A stretch of DNA of 64,000 nt from an uncultured Prevotellaceae bacterium (GTDB taxonomy: Bacteria; Bacteroidota; Bacteroidia; Bacteroidales; Bacteroidaceae): assembly GCA_947169115.1 (NCBI GenBank), contig CAMVOK010000009.1, positions 1 through 64,000 on the forward strand. Reading direction: 5' to 3'. Positions 8,460 to 18,172 of the stretch are shown in pieces. Position 1 is the first letter of the stretch; each line of letters starts with the position of its first letter. A model generated the notes under the pieces. The model saw nothing but the letters and a program-made list of their open reading frames with translations. It had not been told where the DNA came from and searched no databases. Made by a program: the position numbers and the translations under genes.

Positions 8460-8518
8460 TAAAAAATCTGTTCTAACTCGCTATAAGTTTCTCATATTTT
8501 GTACTTCATAACGAATAA

Positions 8519-8550
8519 TTTGTATTTTCACTCTCTTAATCGTACCTTTG
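8519..8550 (+). promoter_or_regulatory. Promoter for the AsmA-like gene
   Basis: TTTG at 8519-8522 and TACCTTTG at 8543-8550 are separated by 20 bases, an excellent match to the Bacteroidetes promoter. Confidence 0.75.
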
Positions 8551-8580
8551 TAGGTGTAAATATAATGTAAGAGTTCAGAT

Positions 8581-10611
8581 ATGAAGTACATCATACGTCG
8601 TGTAGGCAAGTGGCTGGGCATTAGCCTTGCCAGTCTGTCGGTTATTCTCATAGCCGCATCGTTGCTGCTGAACAGTGGCTTTGTGCAAAACAGGTTGGCA
8701 CGTGTGGCCACCAGGCTGTTGTCGGAACGTCTTGGTACAAATGTCGTATTGGAGGAGACCGACTTCAGCTTCAGAAAGGCATATATCTGTCTGCATGGCG
8801 TGTGTATCGAAGACCAACAGGGTCAGCCCATGCTGGAGATAGGAGAACTGGCCGTTCGGGCTAAACTCCTGCCTATGTTTCACAAGGAGTTCGACATCCG
8901 TCGGGCTTCCATTTCCGACTTGCGATTGCGGATGACCTTGCCAACGGACAGCACACCGGCCAATTACCAGTTTCTGATAGATAGCCTGCAAAGCAAACAG
9001 CCCCGTAAGGATAACAAGGCGAACTTGCAGCTGAATGTAAAGAAGGTGGATTTAAGGCGCATAGAAGTGTTGCTGGGCGATAGTCGATTTGGTTTTTCCG
9101 CCTTGAACGCCCAAATCCAGTCGCAGGAACAACTGCAAGCCAACATTAAAGGAGCGTATGCCGAATGGAAGGGAAAGACGCGACGGGGTCCCATGGATTG
9201 CAAGGCCAATATTGAAACCTTGAAACTGAAGGTAGAGGGGGGGGAGTATCGGCTATCCATTGCCAATGCCCGTTATCTTACCGACAACCATAAGCCGCGC
9301 AGAAATGTAGTGAAGCCCAAACGCGGTTTCTTCGATACGGGACACTTGGATATTCTGGCCAACATGAAACTCACGGCCACGTATCTCTCTCAGGATTCTG
9401 TCAGTCTGCAAGTGCAGGAACTCAGTGCCTGTGACTCGGTGACGGGAATCGACCTCCACGACGTACATTTTGCGGTACAGGCCAATCGCCACACGGCACG
9501 GGTGACCCAGTTAGCCTTGGTTCAAGGAAAAACCAGCTTGGCCTTTGAGACAGCCGACATACAATTACCCAATAAGGAAGGTGCTGTGCTCCGTTACTCT
9601 ACGTCGCCCATCTCGGCTACGGTCTATCTGAAGGACATCGCCCGTCCGTTCACTCCTGTTCTCCGTACCTTTGTGATGCCCCTCAGCCTGACTGCCCGTA
9701 TGGAAGGGGAGGGCGACCAGATGCGTTTCCGCGATGTTCACGTGTGGACGAACGACAAAGCCTTGGATATATGGGCTGTGGGAGGCATTGAACACCTGCG
9801 CGACAAACAGAAGAGGCTGGTGCATTTCGACATTCTTCCCATGCGAACCACGGGCAAGAAGGCCATGAAGATTATCGACCAGTTGGCGATAAAGAAGTTC
9901 ATGCTGAAACAGCTGGAGGCACTTGGACACATTACTTACAGAGGACGAATGGACATCCGTCGGAAGCGTGAACACTTCCGTGGGGCTGTTCAGACCGATG
10001 TAGGCGGATTCGACCTGAACCTTACCATAGACGGTTGGGACAGGTGGGTGCTTGGCACGGTTCGGACAGATTCCCTGAAATTGGGTCAGGTCGTAAATAT
10101 GCCGGCTTTGGGAAAAATAGCCTGTACGGCTGACTTCAAGTTCGACATCTCGAAGGAGCGTACGGCACGGATGAGAAAACGTGTAGGTGGCAAATTGCCG
10201 ATGGGGGAGGTGAAGGCTCACGTCACGCAGGCTTCGTTCCGAAAAATTAAGGTGCACAACCTGGGAGCCGACATCAACAGCAACGGAGCCTTGGCCGTCG
10301 GAAATATTGCCGTTTATGGGAGACGTGCCGACTTGCTATGTACCTTCACCTTCACCAACACCGACTCCATCCATAAAATGAAGATAAAGCCTGGTGTGCG
10401 TTTCCATAAACTTTCTGAAGATGCCAAGCAAGCCAAGGCCGAGAAAAAACAGCAGCGAGCCGAGAAAAGGCAGCAGAAACCAGAACAGAGACGTCAACAG
10501 AAAATGGCGAAGGACTCTACGGAGCAAAAGCAAACACGAAAAGAACGCAGACGCGAGCGTAAACGGAAGAAGTCGGAATCTTCGGATGAAATCCAATCGA
10601 TACTTATATAA
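8581..10611 (+). CDS. AsmA/TamB-like inner-membrane protein with basic tail
   Basis: The 676-residue protein has one N-terminal membrane segment (about residues 12-32). It is followed by LNSGFVQNRLARVATRLLSERLGTNVVLEETDFSF, the characteristic opening of AsmA, TamB and related lipid-bridge proteins. The body is a long run of beta-rich repeats. The last 60 residues or so are an unusual, highly charged K/R/E/Q tail. Bacteroidetes TamB proteins are usually over 1,400 residues and end in a DUF490 domain, which is absent here, so this is a shorter AsmA-type protein. Members of this superfamily help lipid or protein delivery to the outer membrane. It is monocistronic from the promoter at 8519-8550. 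Confidence 0.7.
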   Translation: MKYIIRRVGKWLGISLASLSVILIAASLLLNSGFVQNRLARVATRLLSERLGTNVVLEETDFSFRKAYICLHGVCIEDQQGQPMLEIGELAVRAKLLPMFHKEFDIRRASISDLRLRMTLPTDSTPANYQFLIDSLQSKQPRKDNKANLQLNVKKVDLRRIEVLLGDSRFGFSALNAQIQSQEQLQANIKGAYAEWKGKTRRGPMDCKANIETLKLKVEGGEYRLSIANARYLTDNHKPRRNVVKPKRGFFDTGHLDILANMKLTATYLSQDSVSLQVQELSACDSVTGIDLHDVHFAVQANRHTARVTQLALVQGKTSLAFETADIQLPNKEGAVLRYSTSPISATVYLKDIARPFTPVLRTFVMPLSLTARMEGEGDQMRFRDVHVWTNDKALDIWAVGGIEHLRDKQKRLVHFDILPMRTTGKKAMKIIDQLAIKKFMLKQLEALGHITYRGRMDIRRKREHFRGAVQTDVGGFDLNLTIDGWDRWVLGTVRTDSLKLGQVVNMPALGKIACTADFKFDISKERTARMRKRVGGKLPMGEVKAHVTQASFRKIKVHNLGADINSNGALAVGNIAVYGRRADLLCTFTFTNTDSIHKMKIKPGVRFHKLSEDAKQAKAEKKQQRAEKRQQKPEQRRQQKMAKDSTEQKQTRKERRRERKRKKSESSDEIQSILI

Positions 10612-10727
10612 GTGTGTCCTGTTTTTTATGATTTCGTGATTCTATGTAATGATTTACGTGTGTAGATGTACGAAAATAATGGGATTTTTTGTAACTTCGC
10701 ATCGTAAATAAAAAGAAGGACAATACA

Positions 10728-11156
10728 ATGCAGACTGAGACCTTTCGTCATGTCATGCCACTTCAGATACGTTTCAATGATGTGGATAAGTTCGGACATG
10801 TTAACAATACCATTTATTTCCAGTTTTATGACACGGCCAAGACCGATTACTTTTCGACCGTTTGCGAAGGCGTTGACTGGGAGCGCGTCGCTATCGTCGT
10901 AGTACATATCGAGTCTGACTTCCTTGCTCAGGTAAAGGCAGACAGCCACATTGCAGCACGTACACGGGTCAGTCACATCGGTCATAAGAGCTTCCGTCTC
11001 GAACAGGATGTCATTGACGTGGATACAAAGGAAGTGAAATGTCGCTGCTCATCGGTGATGGTGCTTTACGACCTCCACAAGCAGCAGGCCATTCCCTTGC
11101 CCGAGCAATGGGCTCGTTCGATTCGTGAGTATGATAATGTAGTCGATGAAAAGTAA
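10728..11156 (+). CDS. Acyl-CoA thioesterase, 4HBT (YbgC/FadM-like)
   Basis: The 142-residue single hot-dog domain has the signature FNDVDKFGHVNNTIY at residues 16-30, with the catalytic Asp and the HVNN turn of YbgC-type thioesterases. Full length for the family. It probably hydrolyses acyl-CoA or acyl-ACP in the cytoplasm; chain length cannot be inferred. The CE6-GH10 gene starts 20 bases downstream, so co-transcription is likely without any evident metabolic link. Confidence 0.85.
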   Translation: MQTETFRHVMPLQIRFNDVDKFGHVNNTIYFQFYDTAKTDYFSTVCEGVDWERVAIVVVHIESDFLAQVKADSHIAARTRVSHIGHKSFRLEQDVIDVDTKEVKCRCSSVMVLYDLHKQQAIPLPEQWARSIREYDNVVDEK

Positions 11157-11176
11157 GATAAAATTCTATCAACATA

Positions 11177-13036
11177 ATGAATAAGCGTTTCCTACTCCTT
11201 TGCATGGCAATATTGCCATTTGCCCTCTGGGCTCGCATGCCTCGTAAGGTGATGCCCAATCCGAATTTCCATATCTATCTTTGTCTGGGACAGTCGAACA
11301 TGGAAGGAGCTGCCCGTCCTGAGGCACAGGACACCTGTGGCGTGAGCGAACGCTTCCAAGTGATGAATGCCGTGGACGATGAGTCACACGACTGGACACT
11401 GGGTGTATGGCGACGTGCGGTTCCCCCTTTGTGCCGCCCGACGACGGGGCTGACTCCTGTTGACTATTTCGGTCGGACGATGACTGACTGTCTGCCAGAC
11501 AGCATTCGTGTGGGTGTTGTGGTTGTCGCGGTGGGTGGCATTCACATCGATGCCTTCATTGCCGACTCAACAAAGAAGTATGTGGAACAACGTGCTCCGG
11601 GATGGATGAAGGGTATATTGAAAGCCTATGACAACGACCCCTACGCAAGGTTGCTGACTATGGCTCGACTGGCTCAGGGTCAGGGTGTTATAAAGGGAAT
11701 ACTGCTTCATCAGGGAGAATCGAACACGGGCGATCCTCTGTGGGCGGAGAAGGTGCGTACGGTGTACAACCGATTGCTATCCGACCTACATCTGAAGGCT
11801 ACGCAAGTGCCGTTGTTGGCCGGTGAGGTTGTGCAGGCGGGCGGAAAGGGTAGGTGTGTGGCCATGAATCAACAGATAGATGCCCTGCCAAAAGCTATCC
11901 CGACAGCATACGTTATCCCTTCGGAGGACTGCACCAATGCTTCTGACCGTCTGCATTTCGATGCCGCAGGTTATCGTTCTTTGGGACGGCGTTACGCATG
12001 GCAGATGCTTCGTCTGCAAGGCTATGAGGTGTCAGACGGACTGAAGGATGCCTATCGGGGACAGTTCCGCGTGGGAGTGGCCGTCAATGGACGTAATATA
12101 ACCGACTCCCTGCAACAGATGCTTGTCTGCCGTGAGTTTAATAGTGTGACTGCGGAGAACGACATGAAGCCCCAGCCCACGGAACCACGAGAGAATGTGT
12201 TTAATTGGAATGGAGCCGACCGGGTGGCCAACTTCTGCCGACAAAACGGAATACCCCTGCGTGGACATTGTCTGGTGTGGCACAACCAGATAGGGGAGTG
12301 GATTTATACCGACAGCCTCGGGAATGAGGTGTCGAAGGACGTGTTACTGGCACGCATCCGAAACCATATCCATGCCATCGTTAGCCGTTACAAAGATGTG
12401 GTGTATTGTTGGGATGTGGTGAACGAGGCCATCACTGATGATTCACGGGCCGAGGTACCCTATCGCCAGTCACGTCTCTACAAAATAGCTGGTGACGAGT
12501 TCATCCGTGAGGCATTCCGCGCTGCCCGTGAGGCCGACCCTGATGCCTTACTCTTCTACAACGACTATAACGAGTGTGACCCAGTGAAGCGTCAGCGTAT
12601 CTATGAGATGGTTCGCAGTATGAAGGCTGATGGGGTGCCCATTGACGGAATTGGTATGCAGGGGCACTACAATATGTATGGCCCTTCCGCAGATGAAGTG
12701 GACAAAACCATTCTGTTGTACAAATCGGTTGTCAATCACATCCATGTAACAGAACTGGATGTACGTGTCAACCGTGAAATGGGTGGACAGTTACAGTTTA
12801 GCAAGGAGGGAGATGTTACCGAAGAGGCTAAGCAGATGCAGGAACGACAGTATGAGGACTTGTTCCGTACCTTCCGCCGTCATGCCGATGTCATAGATTG
12901 TGTCACGTTTTGGAACCTTTCAGACCGCGATTCGTGGTTGGGAGCCAAAAACTATCCATTGCCTTTCGATACAAACTATCAGCCCAAACCCGTTTATCAT
13001 ACGATAAAGAACCTTGCCAAATCCCTTAACCTCTAA
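11177..13036 (+). CDS. CE6 acetyl esterase fused to GH10 endo-xylanase
   Basis: After a short signal peptide (residues 1-16) comes a SGNH/CE6 (SASA) esterase of about 260 residues. GQSNMEG near residue 38 carries the nucleophilic Ser, HQGESNTGD follows, and DRLHFDAAGY near 257 carries the Asp/His pair. From about residue 290 to 619 there is a complete GH10 barrel: FNSVTAENDMKP, RGHCLVWHNQ, the acid/base Glu in DVVNEA near 415, and the nucleophile Glu in HVTELDV near 525. The enzyme should remove acetyl groups from xylan and cut the backbone, secreted or periplasmic. CE6-GH10 fusions are known in rumen and gut Bacteroidetes. No SusCD pair or other xylan gene is adjacent. Confidence 0.92.
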   Translation: MNKRFLLLCMAILPFALWARMPRKVMPNPNFHIYLCLGQSNMEGAARPEAQDTCGVSERFQVMNAVDDESHDWTLGVWRRAVPPLCRPTTGLTPVDYFGRTMTDCLPDSIRVGVVVVAVGGIHIDAFIADSTKKYVEQRAPGWMKGILKAYDNDPYARLLTMARLAQGQGVIKGILLHQGESNTGDPLWAEKVRTVYNRLLSDLHLKATQVPLLAGEVVQAGGKGRCVAMNQQIDALPKAIPTAYVIPSEDCTNASDRLHFDAAGYRSLGRRYAWQMLRLQGYEVSDGLKDAYRGQFRVGVAVNGRNITDSLQQMLVCREFNSVTAENDMKPQPTEPRENVFNWNGADRVANFCRQNGIPLRGHCLVWHNQIGEWIYTDSLGNEVSKDVLLARIRNHIHAIVSRYKDVVYCWDVVNEAITDDSRAEVPYRQSRLYKIAGDEFIREAFRAAREADPDALLFYNDYNECDPVKRQRIYEMVRSMKADGVPIDGIGMQGHYNMYGPSADEVDKTILLYKSVVNHIHVTELDVRVNREMGGQLQFSKEGDVTEEAKQMQERQYEDLFRTFRRHADVIDCVTFWNLSDRDSWLGAKNYPLPFDTNYQPKPVYHTIKNLAKSLNL

Positions 13037-13147
13037 ATCTCAAAACGATAACCTTAACGATAACCTTAACGGGAACGCCCAAACCTCTAAACTTCTAAAC
13101 CTCTAACCCTCTAAACTTCTAAACTTCTATACTTCTAATCCTCCCCC
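13037..13147. repeat. Period-8/9 tandem repeat (ACCTCTAA/ACTTCTAA)
   Basis: A tract of CTCTAAAC and CTTCTAAA-type units, preceded by two copies of CGATAACCTTAA, fills the whole gap between the xylanase and panE. It ends three bases before the panE ATG. Confidence 0.75.
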
Positions 13148-13149
13148 CC

Positions 13150-14067
13150 ATGAAATACGGAATAATAGGAACAGGAGCCATTGGCGGATATTATGGTGCA
13201 CGTTTGGCGCATGCAGGACATGAGGTGCACTTTCTTTTGCATAGTGACTATGACTACGTGTGTCAACATGGTTTGCGAGTACATTCGTGGATGGGCGATT
13301 TTCATTTGTCTCACCCCCATGTGTATAAAGATACGCACGAAATGCCTCAGTGTGATGTCGTGCTCGTTTGTCTGAAGACGAACAATAATTCCTTGCTTAC
13401 AGACTTGTTGCCCCCTTTGCTGCATTCCAATACTTTGGTTGTACTTATCCAAAACGGCATTGGTGTTGAGGCTGACGTGCAACAGATGTTCCCCTCTGTC
13501 TCTCTGGTCGCTGGTCTGGCCTTTATTTGTTCGTCAAAGACCGAGCCAGGTGTTGTCAATCATCAACATTACGGGTCGATAAATCTCGGTAATTATTCTT
13601 GTTCCGATGCAAAACTTGTGGAGCAGTTGCTTGCTGAACTGCGTGGAGCAAACGTGGAGGCCAATTTGGTGGATTATGAGACGGCACGTTGGCGGAAGGC
13701 TGTCTGGAACATGCCATTTAATGGGATGACAGTAGCTTTGCAATGCCAAACGAAGGATTTGATGGAGCAACCCGATTCCCGCAGACTCATCTACGAACAG
13801 ATGTTGGAGGCTTGTCGGGCATCCCAAGCTCTCGGTGTGAAAGGGGTGGACGAAGCATTCGCCCAGAAAATGATGAAAATGACCGATGAAATGGTGCCTT
13901 ATAGTCCTTCGATGCGTCTTGATTGGGACTATCATCGTCCGATGGAGATACATTATCTATACACCCGTCCCCTGCAGTTGGCTCGCGAGGCAGGTTGCCC
14001 TATGCCCCGTCTGGAAATGCTGGAAGCCACCCTTCGGTTTATGGAGGGGAGATACATTGAGCATTGA
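13150..14067 (+). CDS. panE: 2-dehydropantoate 2-reductase
   Basis: The 305-residue protein opens with the Rossmann motif GTGAIGGYYGARLAHAGHEV (residues 7-26). VLIQNGIGVE, RWRKAVWNMPFNGMTVAL (containing the catalytic Lys) and the C-terminal YSPSMRLDWDYHRPMEI follow. This is the ketopantoate reductase (ApbA/PanE) family, which makes pantoate with NADPH for coenzyme A. Length is typical. Other 2-hydroxyacid reductases share this fold, so pathway membership rests on family similarity. serB follows 50 bases later. Confidence 0.88.
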   Translation: MKYGIIGTGAIGGYYGARLAHAGHEVHFLLHSDYDYVCQHGLRVHSWMGDFHLSHPHVYKDTHEMPQCDVVLVCLKTNNNSLLTDLLPPLLHSNTLVVLIQNGIGVEADVQQMFPSVSLVAGLAFICSSKTEPGVVNHQHYGSINLGNYSCSDAKLVEQLLAELRGANVEANLVDYETARWRKAVWNMPFNGMTVALQCQTKDLMEQPDSRRLIYEQMLEACRASQALGVKGVDEAFAQKMMKMTDEMVPYSPSMRLDWDYHRPMEIHYLYTRPLQLAREAGCPMPRLEMLEATLRFMEGRYIEH

Positions 14068-14113
14068 ACATTGAACATTTGACATTATACATTTGACATC
14101 TTGAATTATATAT
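14067..14113. repeat. Period-7 tandem repeat (TGAACAT/TTGACAT)
   Basis: About six seven-base units of TGAACAT, TTGACAT and TATACAT lie between panE and serB. The tract begins at the panE stop codon. Confidence 0.75.
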
Positions 14114-14117
14114 TATC

Positions 14118-15341
14118 ATGGAAACGAAGAAGGAATTAATCTTATTACGCATTACGGGTGAAGACCGTCCGGGGTTGACGGCCAGCTTTATGGAAATATT
14201 GGCCCGTTATGGTGCTGATGTGATGGATATTGGTCAGGCTGACATCCACAACACCTTGTCGTTGGGTATTATGATTTATGTGGATGAAGTCAATTCGGGT
14301 CAGGTGATGAAGAACGTCCTGTTTAAGGCTTCGGAAATGGGAGTCACCGTACATTTTGCTCCAGTCAGCGAAGACGAGTACAATGCATGGGTTAGCCGTC
14401 AGGGTAAGAATCGTGCCATTCTCACGGTGCTGGGTCGCCGACTGGAAGCCCGTCAGATAGAGGCAGTGACCAAGGTGATAGCCGAGCAAGGACTGAATAT
14501 CGATTCCATACGTCGTCTGACAGGTCGTCCTCCTCTTCATGAGGATAGGGACTCTGCTAAGGCTTGTATTGAGTTCAGTGTACGTGGGACACCGCGTGAC
14601 AAGGCTGAGTTGCACGAGCAACTGATGAAGTTCTCGTCGGAAATGGAGATGGACTGTTCGTTCCAGAAGGATGATATGTATCGACGTATGCGCCGTCTGA
14701 TATGTTTCGATATGGACTCTACGCTGATACAGACGGAATGTATCGACGAATTGGCCGAGCGCAATGGTGTGGGTAAGGAGGTACGTGCCATTACCGAGAG
14801 TGCCATGCGTGGTGAGATTGACTTTAAAGAGAGTTTCACTCGTCGCGTAGCCTTGTTGAAGGGACTGGACGTGAGTGTCATGCAGGATATTGCGGAACAT
14901 CTGCCCATGACCGAGGGTGTGGAACGCCTGATGATGGTATTGAAACGTTATGGTTACAAGATTGCCCTGCTTTCTGGTGGATTCACTTTCTTTGGCGAAT
15001 ACCTACAACGCAAACTCGGAATCGACTACGTCTATGCGAACGAACTGGAAGTCGGAGAGGACGGCAAACTCACAGGTCGTTATCTGGGTGACATCGTCGA
15101 TGGACATCGCAAGGCCGAACTCCTGCGCCTCATTGCTCAAGTGGAAAAGGTGGATTTGGAACAGACCATTGCTGTAGGTGACGGAGCCAACGACCTGCCT
15201 ATGCTCTCACTGGCTGGTCTTGGTATTGCCTTCCACGCCAAGCCTCGCGTTGTGGCCAATGCCCGACAGAGCATCAACACCATTGGTATAGACGGCGTAC
15301 TTTACTTCCTTGGCTTTAAGGATTCGTATTTGCACATGTAG
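14118..15341 (+). CDS. serB: Phosphoserine phosphatase with two ACT domains
   Basis: The 407-residue protein has two N-terminal ACT domains (about residues 5-80, with GEDRPGLTASFMEILARYG, and 95-170) and a HAD phosphatase domain. FDMDSTLIQTECIDELAE near residue 198 is the HAD motif I with the nucleophilic Asp. LLSGGFTFF and VGDGANDLPML are motifs II and III/IV. It carries out the last step of serine synthesis; the ACT domains probably bind serine or dimerise. The gene converges on the hemolysin III gene with only seven bases between stops. Confidence 0.93.
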   Translation: METKKELILLRITGEDRPGLTASFMEILARYGADVMDIGQADIHNTLSLGIMIYVDEVNSGQVMKNVLFKASEMGVTVHFAPVSEDEYNAWVSRQGKNRAILTVLGRRLEARQIEAVTKVIAEQGLNIDSIRRLTGRPPLHEDRDSAKACIEFSVRGTPRDKAELHEQLMKFSSEMEMDCSFQKDDMYRRMRRLICFDMDSTLIQTECIDELAERNGVGKEVRAITESAMRGEIDFKESFTRRVALLKGLDVSVMQDIAEHLPMTEGVERLMMVLKRYGYKIALLSGGFTFFGEYLQRKLGIDYVYANELEVGEDGKLTGRYLGDIVDGHRKAELLRLIAQVEKVDLEQTIAVGDGANDLPMLSLAGLGIAFHAKPRVVANARQSINTIGIDGVLYFLGFKDSYLHM

Positions 15342-15348
15342 TTCCGCC

Positions 15349-15987
15349 TCAAGTCAGCATGCCCCACACGGCGATGATGTGGCAGACGGAGCCGGCGAGC
15401 ACGAAGAAGTGGAAGACGGAGTGCATGTAAGGACGGTTGTGGAGGGTGTAGAAAAGTGCTCCCGTGATGTAGCACACCCCCTCAGCCACAATCCAGGCGA
15501 AACTTTCGGGTATAGTGTCCAACAAGGGTTTCAGGGCCACAAGGCATGACAAACCCATGGTGACGAAACATGCTGTTTCCAGATTGCTATGTTCTTTCAG
15601 ACGTACGAAACTCATTACTGTACCCACGATGGCACATGTCCATACAAAGGCGAACAATGTCCATCCCCATGCGCCCTGTTCGCGTAGGGCAATGAGCGTG
15701 ATGGGGGAGTAGGAGCCTGCGATGTGCCAATAGATGGCGGCATGGTCGAACTTGCGAAGTACTTCACGCGCCTTCCATTGGGTAGGCATGGCGTGATACA
15801 CCGTTGAGGCGATGTAGGACGAAAGCATGCCAAACAGATAGAGCCAGACACTAAATTCGGCCCAACCGTCGCCCTGACGATAAACCCAATATAGGAACAA
15901 GGCACCGACGACAAGTCCGAGCAGTATGCCCGCACCATGCGACGATGAGTTAATGATTTCTTCCTTCTTACTATAATTAATGGCCAT
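15349..15987 (-). CDS. Hemolysin III / PAQR-family membrane protein
   Basis: The 212-residue protein has seven predicted membrane segments. Conserved residues are EIINSSSHGAG at the start, SSYIASTVYHA, KFDHAAIYWHIAGSY and the terminal HSVFHFFVLAGSVCH, which supply the Ser/Asp/His metal site of the PAQR (YqfA/HlyIII) family. The biochemical role in bacteria is unsettled; the name hemolysin should not be taken as evidence of toxin activity. Its start codon is one base from the stop of the Gfo/Idh gene upstream, so the two are co-translated. Confidence 0.88.
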   Translation of the reverse strand: MAINYSKKEEIINSSSHGAGILLGLVVGALFLYWVYRQGDGWAEFSVWLYLFGMLSSYIASTVYHAMPTQWKAREVLRKFDHAAIYWHIAGSYSPITLIALREQGAWGWTLFAFVWTCAIVGTVMSFVRLKEHSNLETACFVTMGLSCLVALKPLLDTIPESFAWIVAEGVCYITGALFYTLHNRPYMHSVFHFFVLAGSVCHIIAVWGMLT

Positions 15988-15988
15988 A

Positions 15989-16993
15989 CTATTGTCTTTT
16001 TAACTCCCCTAATAACTCATAAGTTCCCTGCAACGAATCCATGTCGGATACGATGCGATTGCTGCGTCCCTCCACGGCATCGGCGAAGGCCACAACCTCG
16101 TCGTAGTAGCCCTGTGCCACAATGCTGGGTTGCAGGTTACGGTGATACAGGTATTCAATGCGCATGGCAGATGGGCGCACCTTTTCCATGGGAATGCCCA
16201 GGATGGTGCGTGGCAGGGGCATGTAGGTGAGTTCCTCCATGTTCGAGAGTTCGTATCGTCCCGTCTGAGTGCGTATGGTGAGACTTTCCGACATGTCTGT
16301 CCACGTGTGGTGGGTGCTGAGTTCCAGTGTGCCCACAATGCCCTCGTGTTTCAACATCAAGAGATAACCTCCGCCAGGCAGTGGCTGACAAGCCATCACC
16401 TGTGCTGGTCCAAAGAGGTGCTGTACCAGGTCGAGCGGATGAATGAAGAGGTCGAGCCGTTCGTCACCCTCGGGATAGGCTCCCGTGAGAAAGTGCAGGT
16501 CGTAGTTGATGGGTTGTTCGCGTTTCAGTCGTTTCCGTAGTATCTTCACGGCAGGGGCATAACGTTTCTGCATGCCCACGCAGGTAGTCTTCCCCTTGCT
16601 GAGCGCAATGAGTTCTTGCAGTTGTTCTGCTGTCTCGCAGGGTGGCTTCTCGATATAAAGAGCCTTGCCAGCCCTGAGCACCTGTTGGGCAATGCTGAAA
16701 TGTGCCTTGGGTGATGCTGATACCAACACACCCTTGATGGTGGGGTCACTTAGCACATCTTTGAGCGAGGCGGTGGCCTTTACGCCTGTGAACTTCCGGT
16801 TGATGAGTTGGGCCTTCTCCTCCGAAGTACAGCAAATATATTTTAGGGGTATCTGTAGGTGCTGTAACGTGGGATAGATATTTGTGAGACTATGTTGACC
16901 GATGCCCACAAAGGCATAACCTGCCTCGTTCACCTGAGTCAAGTATTGGCGAGAACGCCGTTGCTTGAAGCGATTGATGAGATTATTTATCAT
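15989..16993 (-). CDS. Gfo/Idh/MocA-family oxidoreductase
   Basis: The start is placed at 16993 (MINNLINRF); an ATG five codons earlier lies in repeat-like sequence. GYAFVGIGQHSLTNIYP is the N-terminal nucleotide-binding strand and turn. VSASPKAHFSIAQQVLRAGKALYIEKPPCET is the family signature, with the EKP motif holding the catalytic-site Lys. The C-terminal domain is the usual alpha/beta dimerisation fold. The enzyme probably oxidises or reduces a sugar or inositol derivative with NAD(P); the substrate is unknown. It sits between a radical SAM gene and a hemolysin III gene on one strand. Confidence 0.85.
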   Translation of the reverse strand: MINNLINRFKQRRSRQYLTQVNEAGYAFVGIGQHSLTNIYPTLQHLQIPLKYICCTSEEKAQLINRKFTGVKATASLKDVLSDPTIKGVLVSASPKAHFSIAQQVLRAGKALYIEKPPCETAEQLQELIALSKGKTTCVGMQKRYAPAVKILRKRLKREQPINYDLHFLTGAYPEGDERLDLFIHPLDLVQHLFGPAQVMACQPLPGGGYLLMLKHEGIVGTLELSTHHTWTDMSESLTIRTQTGRYELSNMEELTYMPLPRTILGIPMEKVRPSAMRIEYLYHRNLQPSIVAQGYYDEVVAFADAVEGRSNRIVSDMDSLQGTYELLGELKRQ

Positions 16994-16995
16994 TG

Positions 16996-17073
16996 AGCCA
17001 TTTACCATTTAATCATTTACCATTTAATCATTTACCATTTACTCACTTCATCACTTCATCACTTCATCACTTC
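16996..17073. repeat. Tandem repeat (TTTACCATTTAATCA, then CACTTCAT)
   Basis: Seven-base-type units of ATTTACC/ATTTAATC change into an eight-base CACTTCAT series. The tract spans the gap between the oxidoreductase start and the radical SAM stop. Confidence 0.75.
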
Positions 17074-18135
17074 TTAAATCCTTAAATCTTTTAGGTGATT
17101 CCTGTACGTGCAGCGTGGGTCGTCCGTCCACTGGTACTTGCCATAGAAGCGTTCGATGAGCCACTTCGGGAACATACGTTCGAGGCTACGCAAGAAGATG
17201 ATGTCGTATTTGCGGTGGAAGTTTATCCAACACTTGTTGCAGTTCTTGGAGTGCTGGCATTGCAACTGCCAACCCTCCTTGCCATTGAAAATCTCGTCGA
17301 GCGACTTCTCATGGATGTTGCCCAGCACTACGCCCAGATTCTGGCAGATGGGCACATTGCCGTTGCTGTGGATGACAAGTTCGCTCAGTATGCTTTGGCA
17401 GCGCAACTTGAGATTGCCCTTCTGCCATTGCTCGTAGAGTGCCACAAAGTCGAAGTTTTCCTGCGTTTCGTGTATGTTTTGAGGTATCTGCTTCGTAAAG
17501 TCGTTGCTGGTCAGCATTGCACTGGTGGTGTCGAAGAAGTCCATGGTGCCGTAAATGCCGATGCGTACGTCGATGTTGTATTTCTTGGCCACCTCAATGA
17601 CAAATTCCATGTCCTTGAACGAGTTCCAGGGCGACAGACAGAACATCAGCGACGTGGGCACTTCGTCCTTCAGGGCTTCCACGACCTCAATAACCTTGTC
17701 GTAACCATCGCGTCCACGCATGTATTCGTAGGTCTCACGGTCGCCGTCGAGTGACAGGAACAGGTGGCGTGGCTTGTACTGCCGCACCATGCGTATGACC
17801 TTCTGGGGAGCCAGACAATTGGAAAGAAGGGTATAGTTTGGGTGGTTCTGCTGGAACCAAGCCATGATTTCGTCGGCTTGGGGGTGGAGTATGAACTCGC
17901 CGCCTTCCAGTCCCACCGTGGTGTGGCGTGTGACGCATTTGCTGCCGATGATGCGCTTGATGTCGTCGAGTGTTAGACTTTCGTCGGCCTTTTGCCAGAT
18001 GTTGCAGTGCTTGCAACGCGACTGACAACGTGTGGTGGCATAGAGCATCAGTTGGCTGAGGCGCTTGTGGCGCGGACGTAATAGGTTGTTGACCAACAGC
18101 AGCCCATTATAGACATAGTTGCTTATCTTATACAT
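17074..18135 (-). CDS. Radical SAM protein with SPASM-like C-terminus
   Basis: The 353-residue protein has the radical SAM cluster motif CQSRCKHC (Cys37, Cys41, Cys44), the substrate-strand GLEGGEF, and HLFLSLDG. The C-terminal region has further cysteines (LRCQS, PICQN, CQHSKNCNKCW) consistent with a SPASM/twitch auxiliary cluster. Such enzymes modify peptides or act in envelope and cofactor pathways. No precursor peptide gene is adjacent, so the substrate is unknown. A promoter -7 element is at 18162-18169. Confidence 0.85.
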   Translation of the reverse strand: MYKISNYVYNGLLLVNNLLRPRHKRLSQLMLYATTRCQSRCKHCNIWQKADESLTLDDIKRIIGSKCVTRHTTVGLEGGEFILHPQADEIMAWFQQNHPNYTLLSNCLAPQKVIRMVRQYKPRHLFLSLDGDRETYEYMRGRDGYDKVIEVVEALKDEVPTSLMFCLSPWNSFKDMEFVIEVAKKYNIDVRIGIYGTMDFFDTTSAMLTSNDFTKQIPQNIHETQENFDFVALYEQWQKGNLKLRCQSILSELVIHSNGNVPICQNLGVVLGNIHEKSLDEIFNGKEGWQLQCQHSKNCNKCWINFHRKYDIIFLRSLERMFPKWLIERFYGKYQWTDDPRCTYRNHLKDLRI

Positions 18136-18161
18136 CTTTTGTTTTTATATCAATACGACCG

Positions 18162-18169
18162 CAAAGGTA
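18162..18169 (-). promoter_or_regulatory. Promoter -7 element for the radical SAM operon
   Basis: Minus strand reads TACCTTTG, 27 bases before the ATG at 18135. Confidence 0.65.
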
Positions 18170-18172
18170 CGA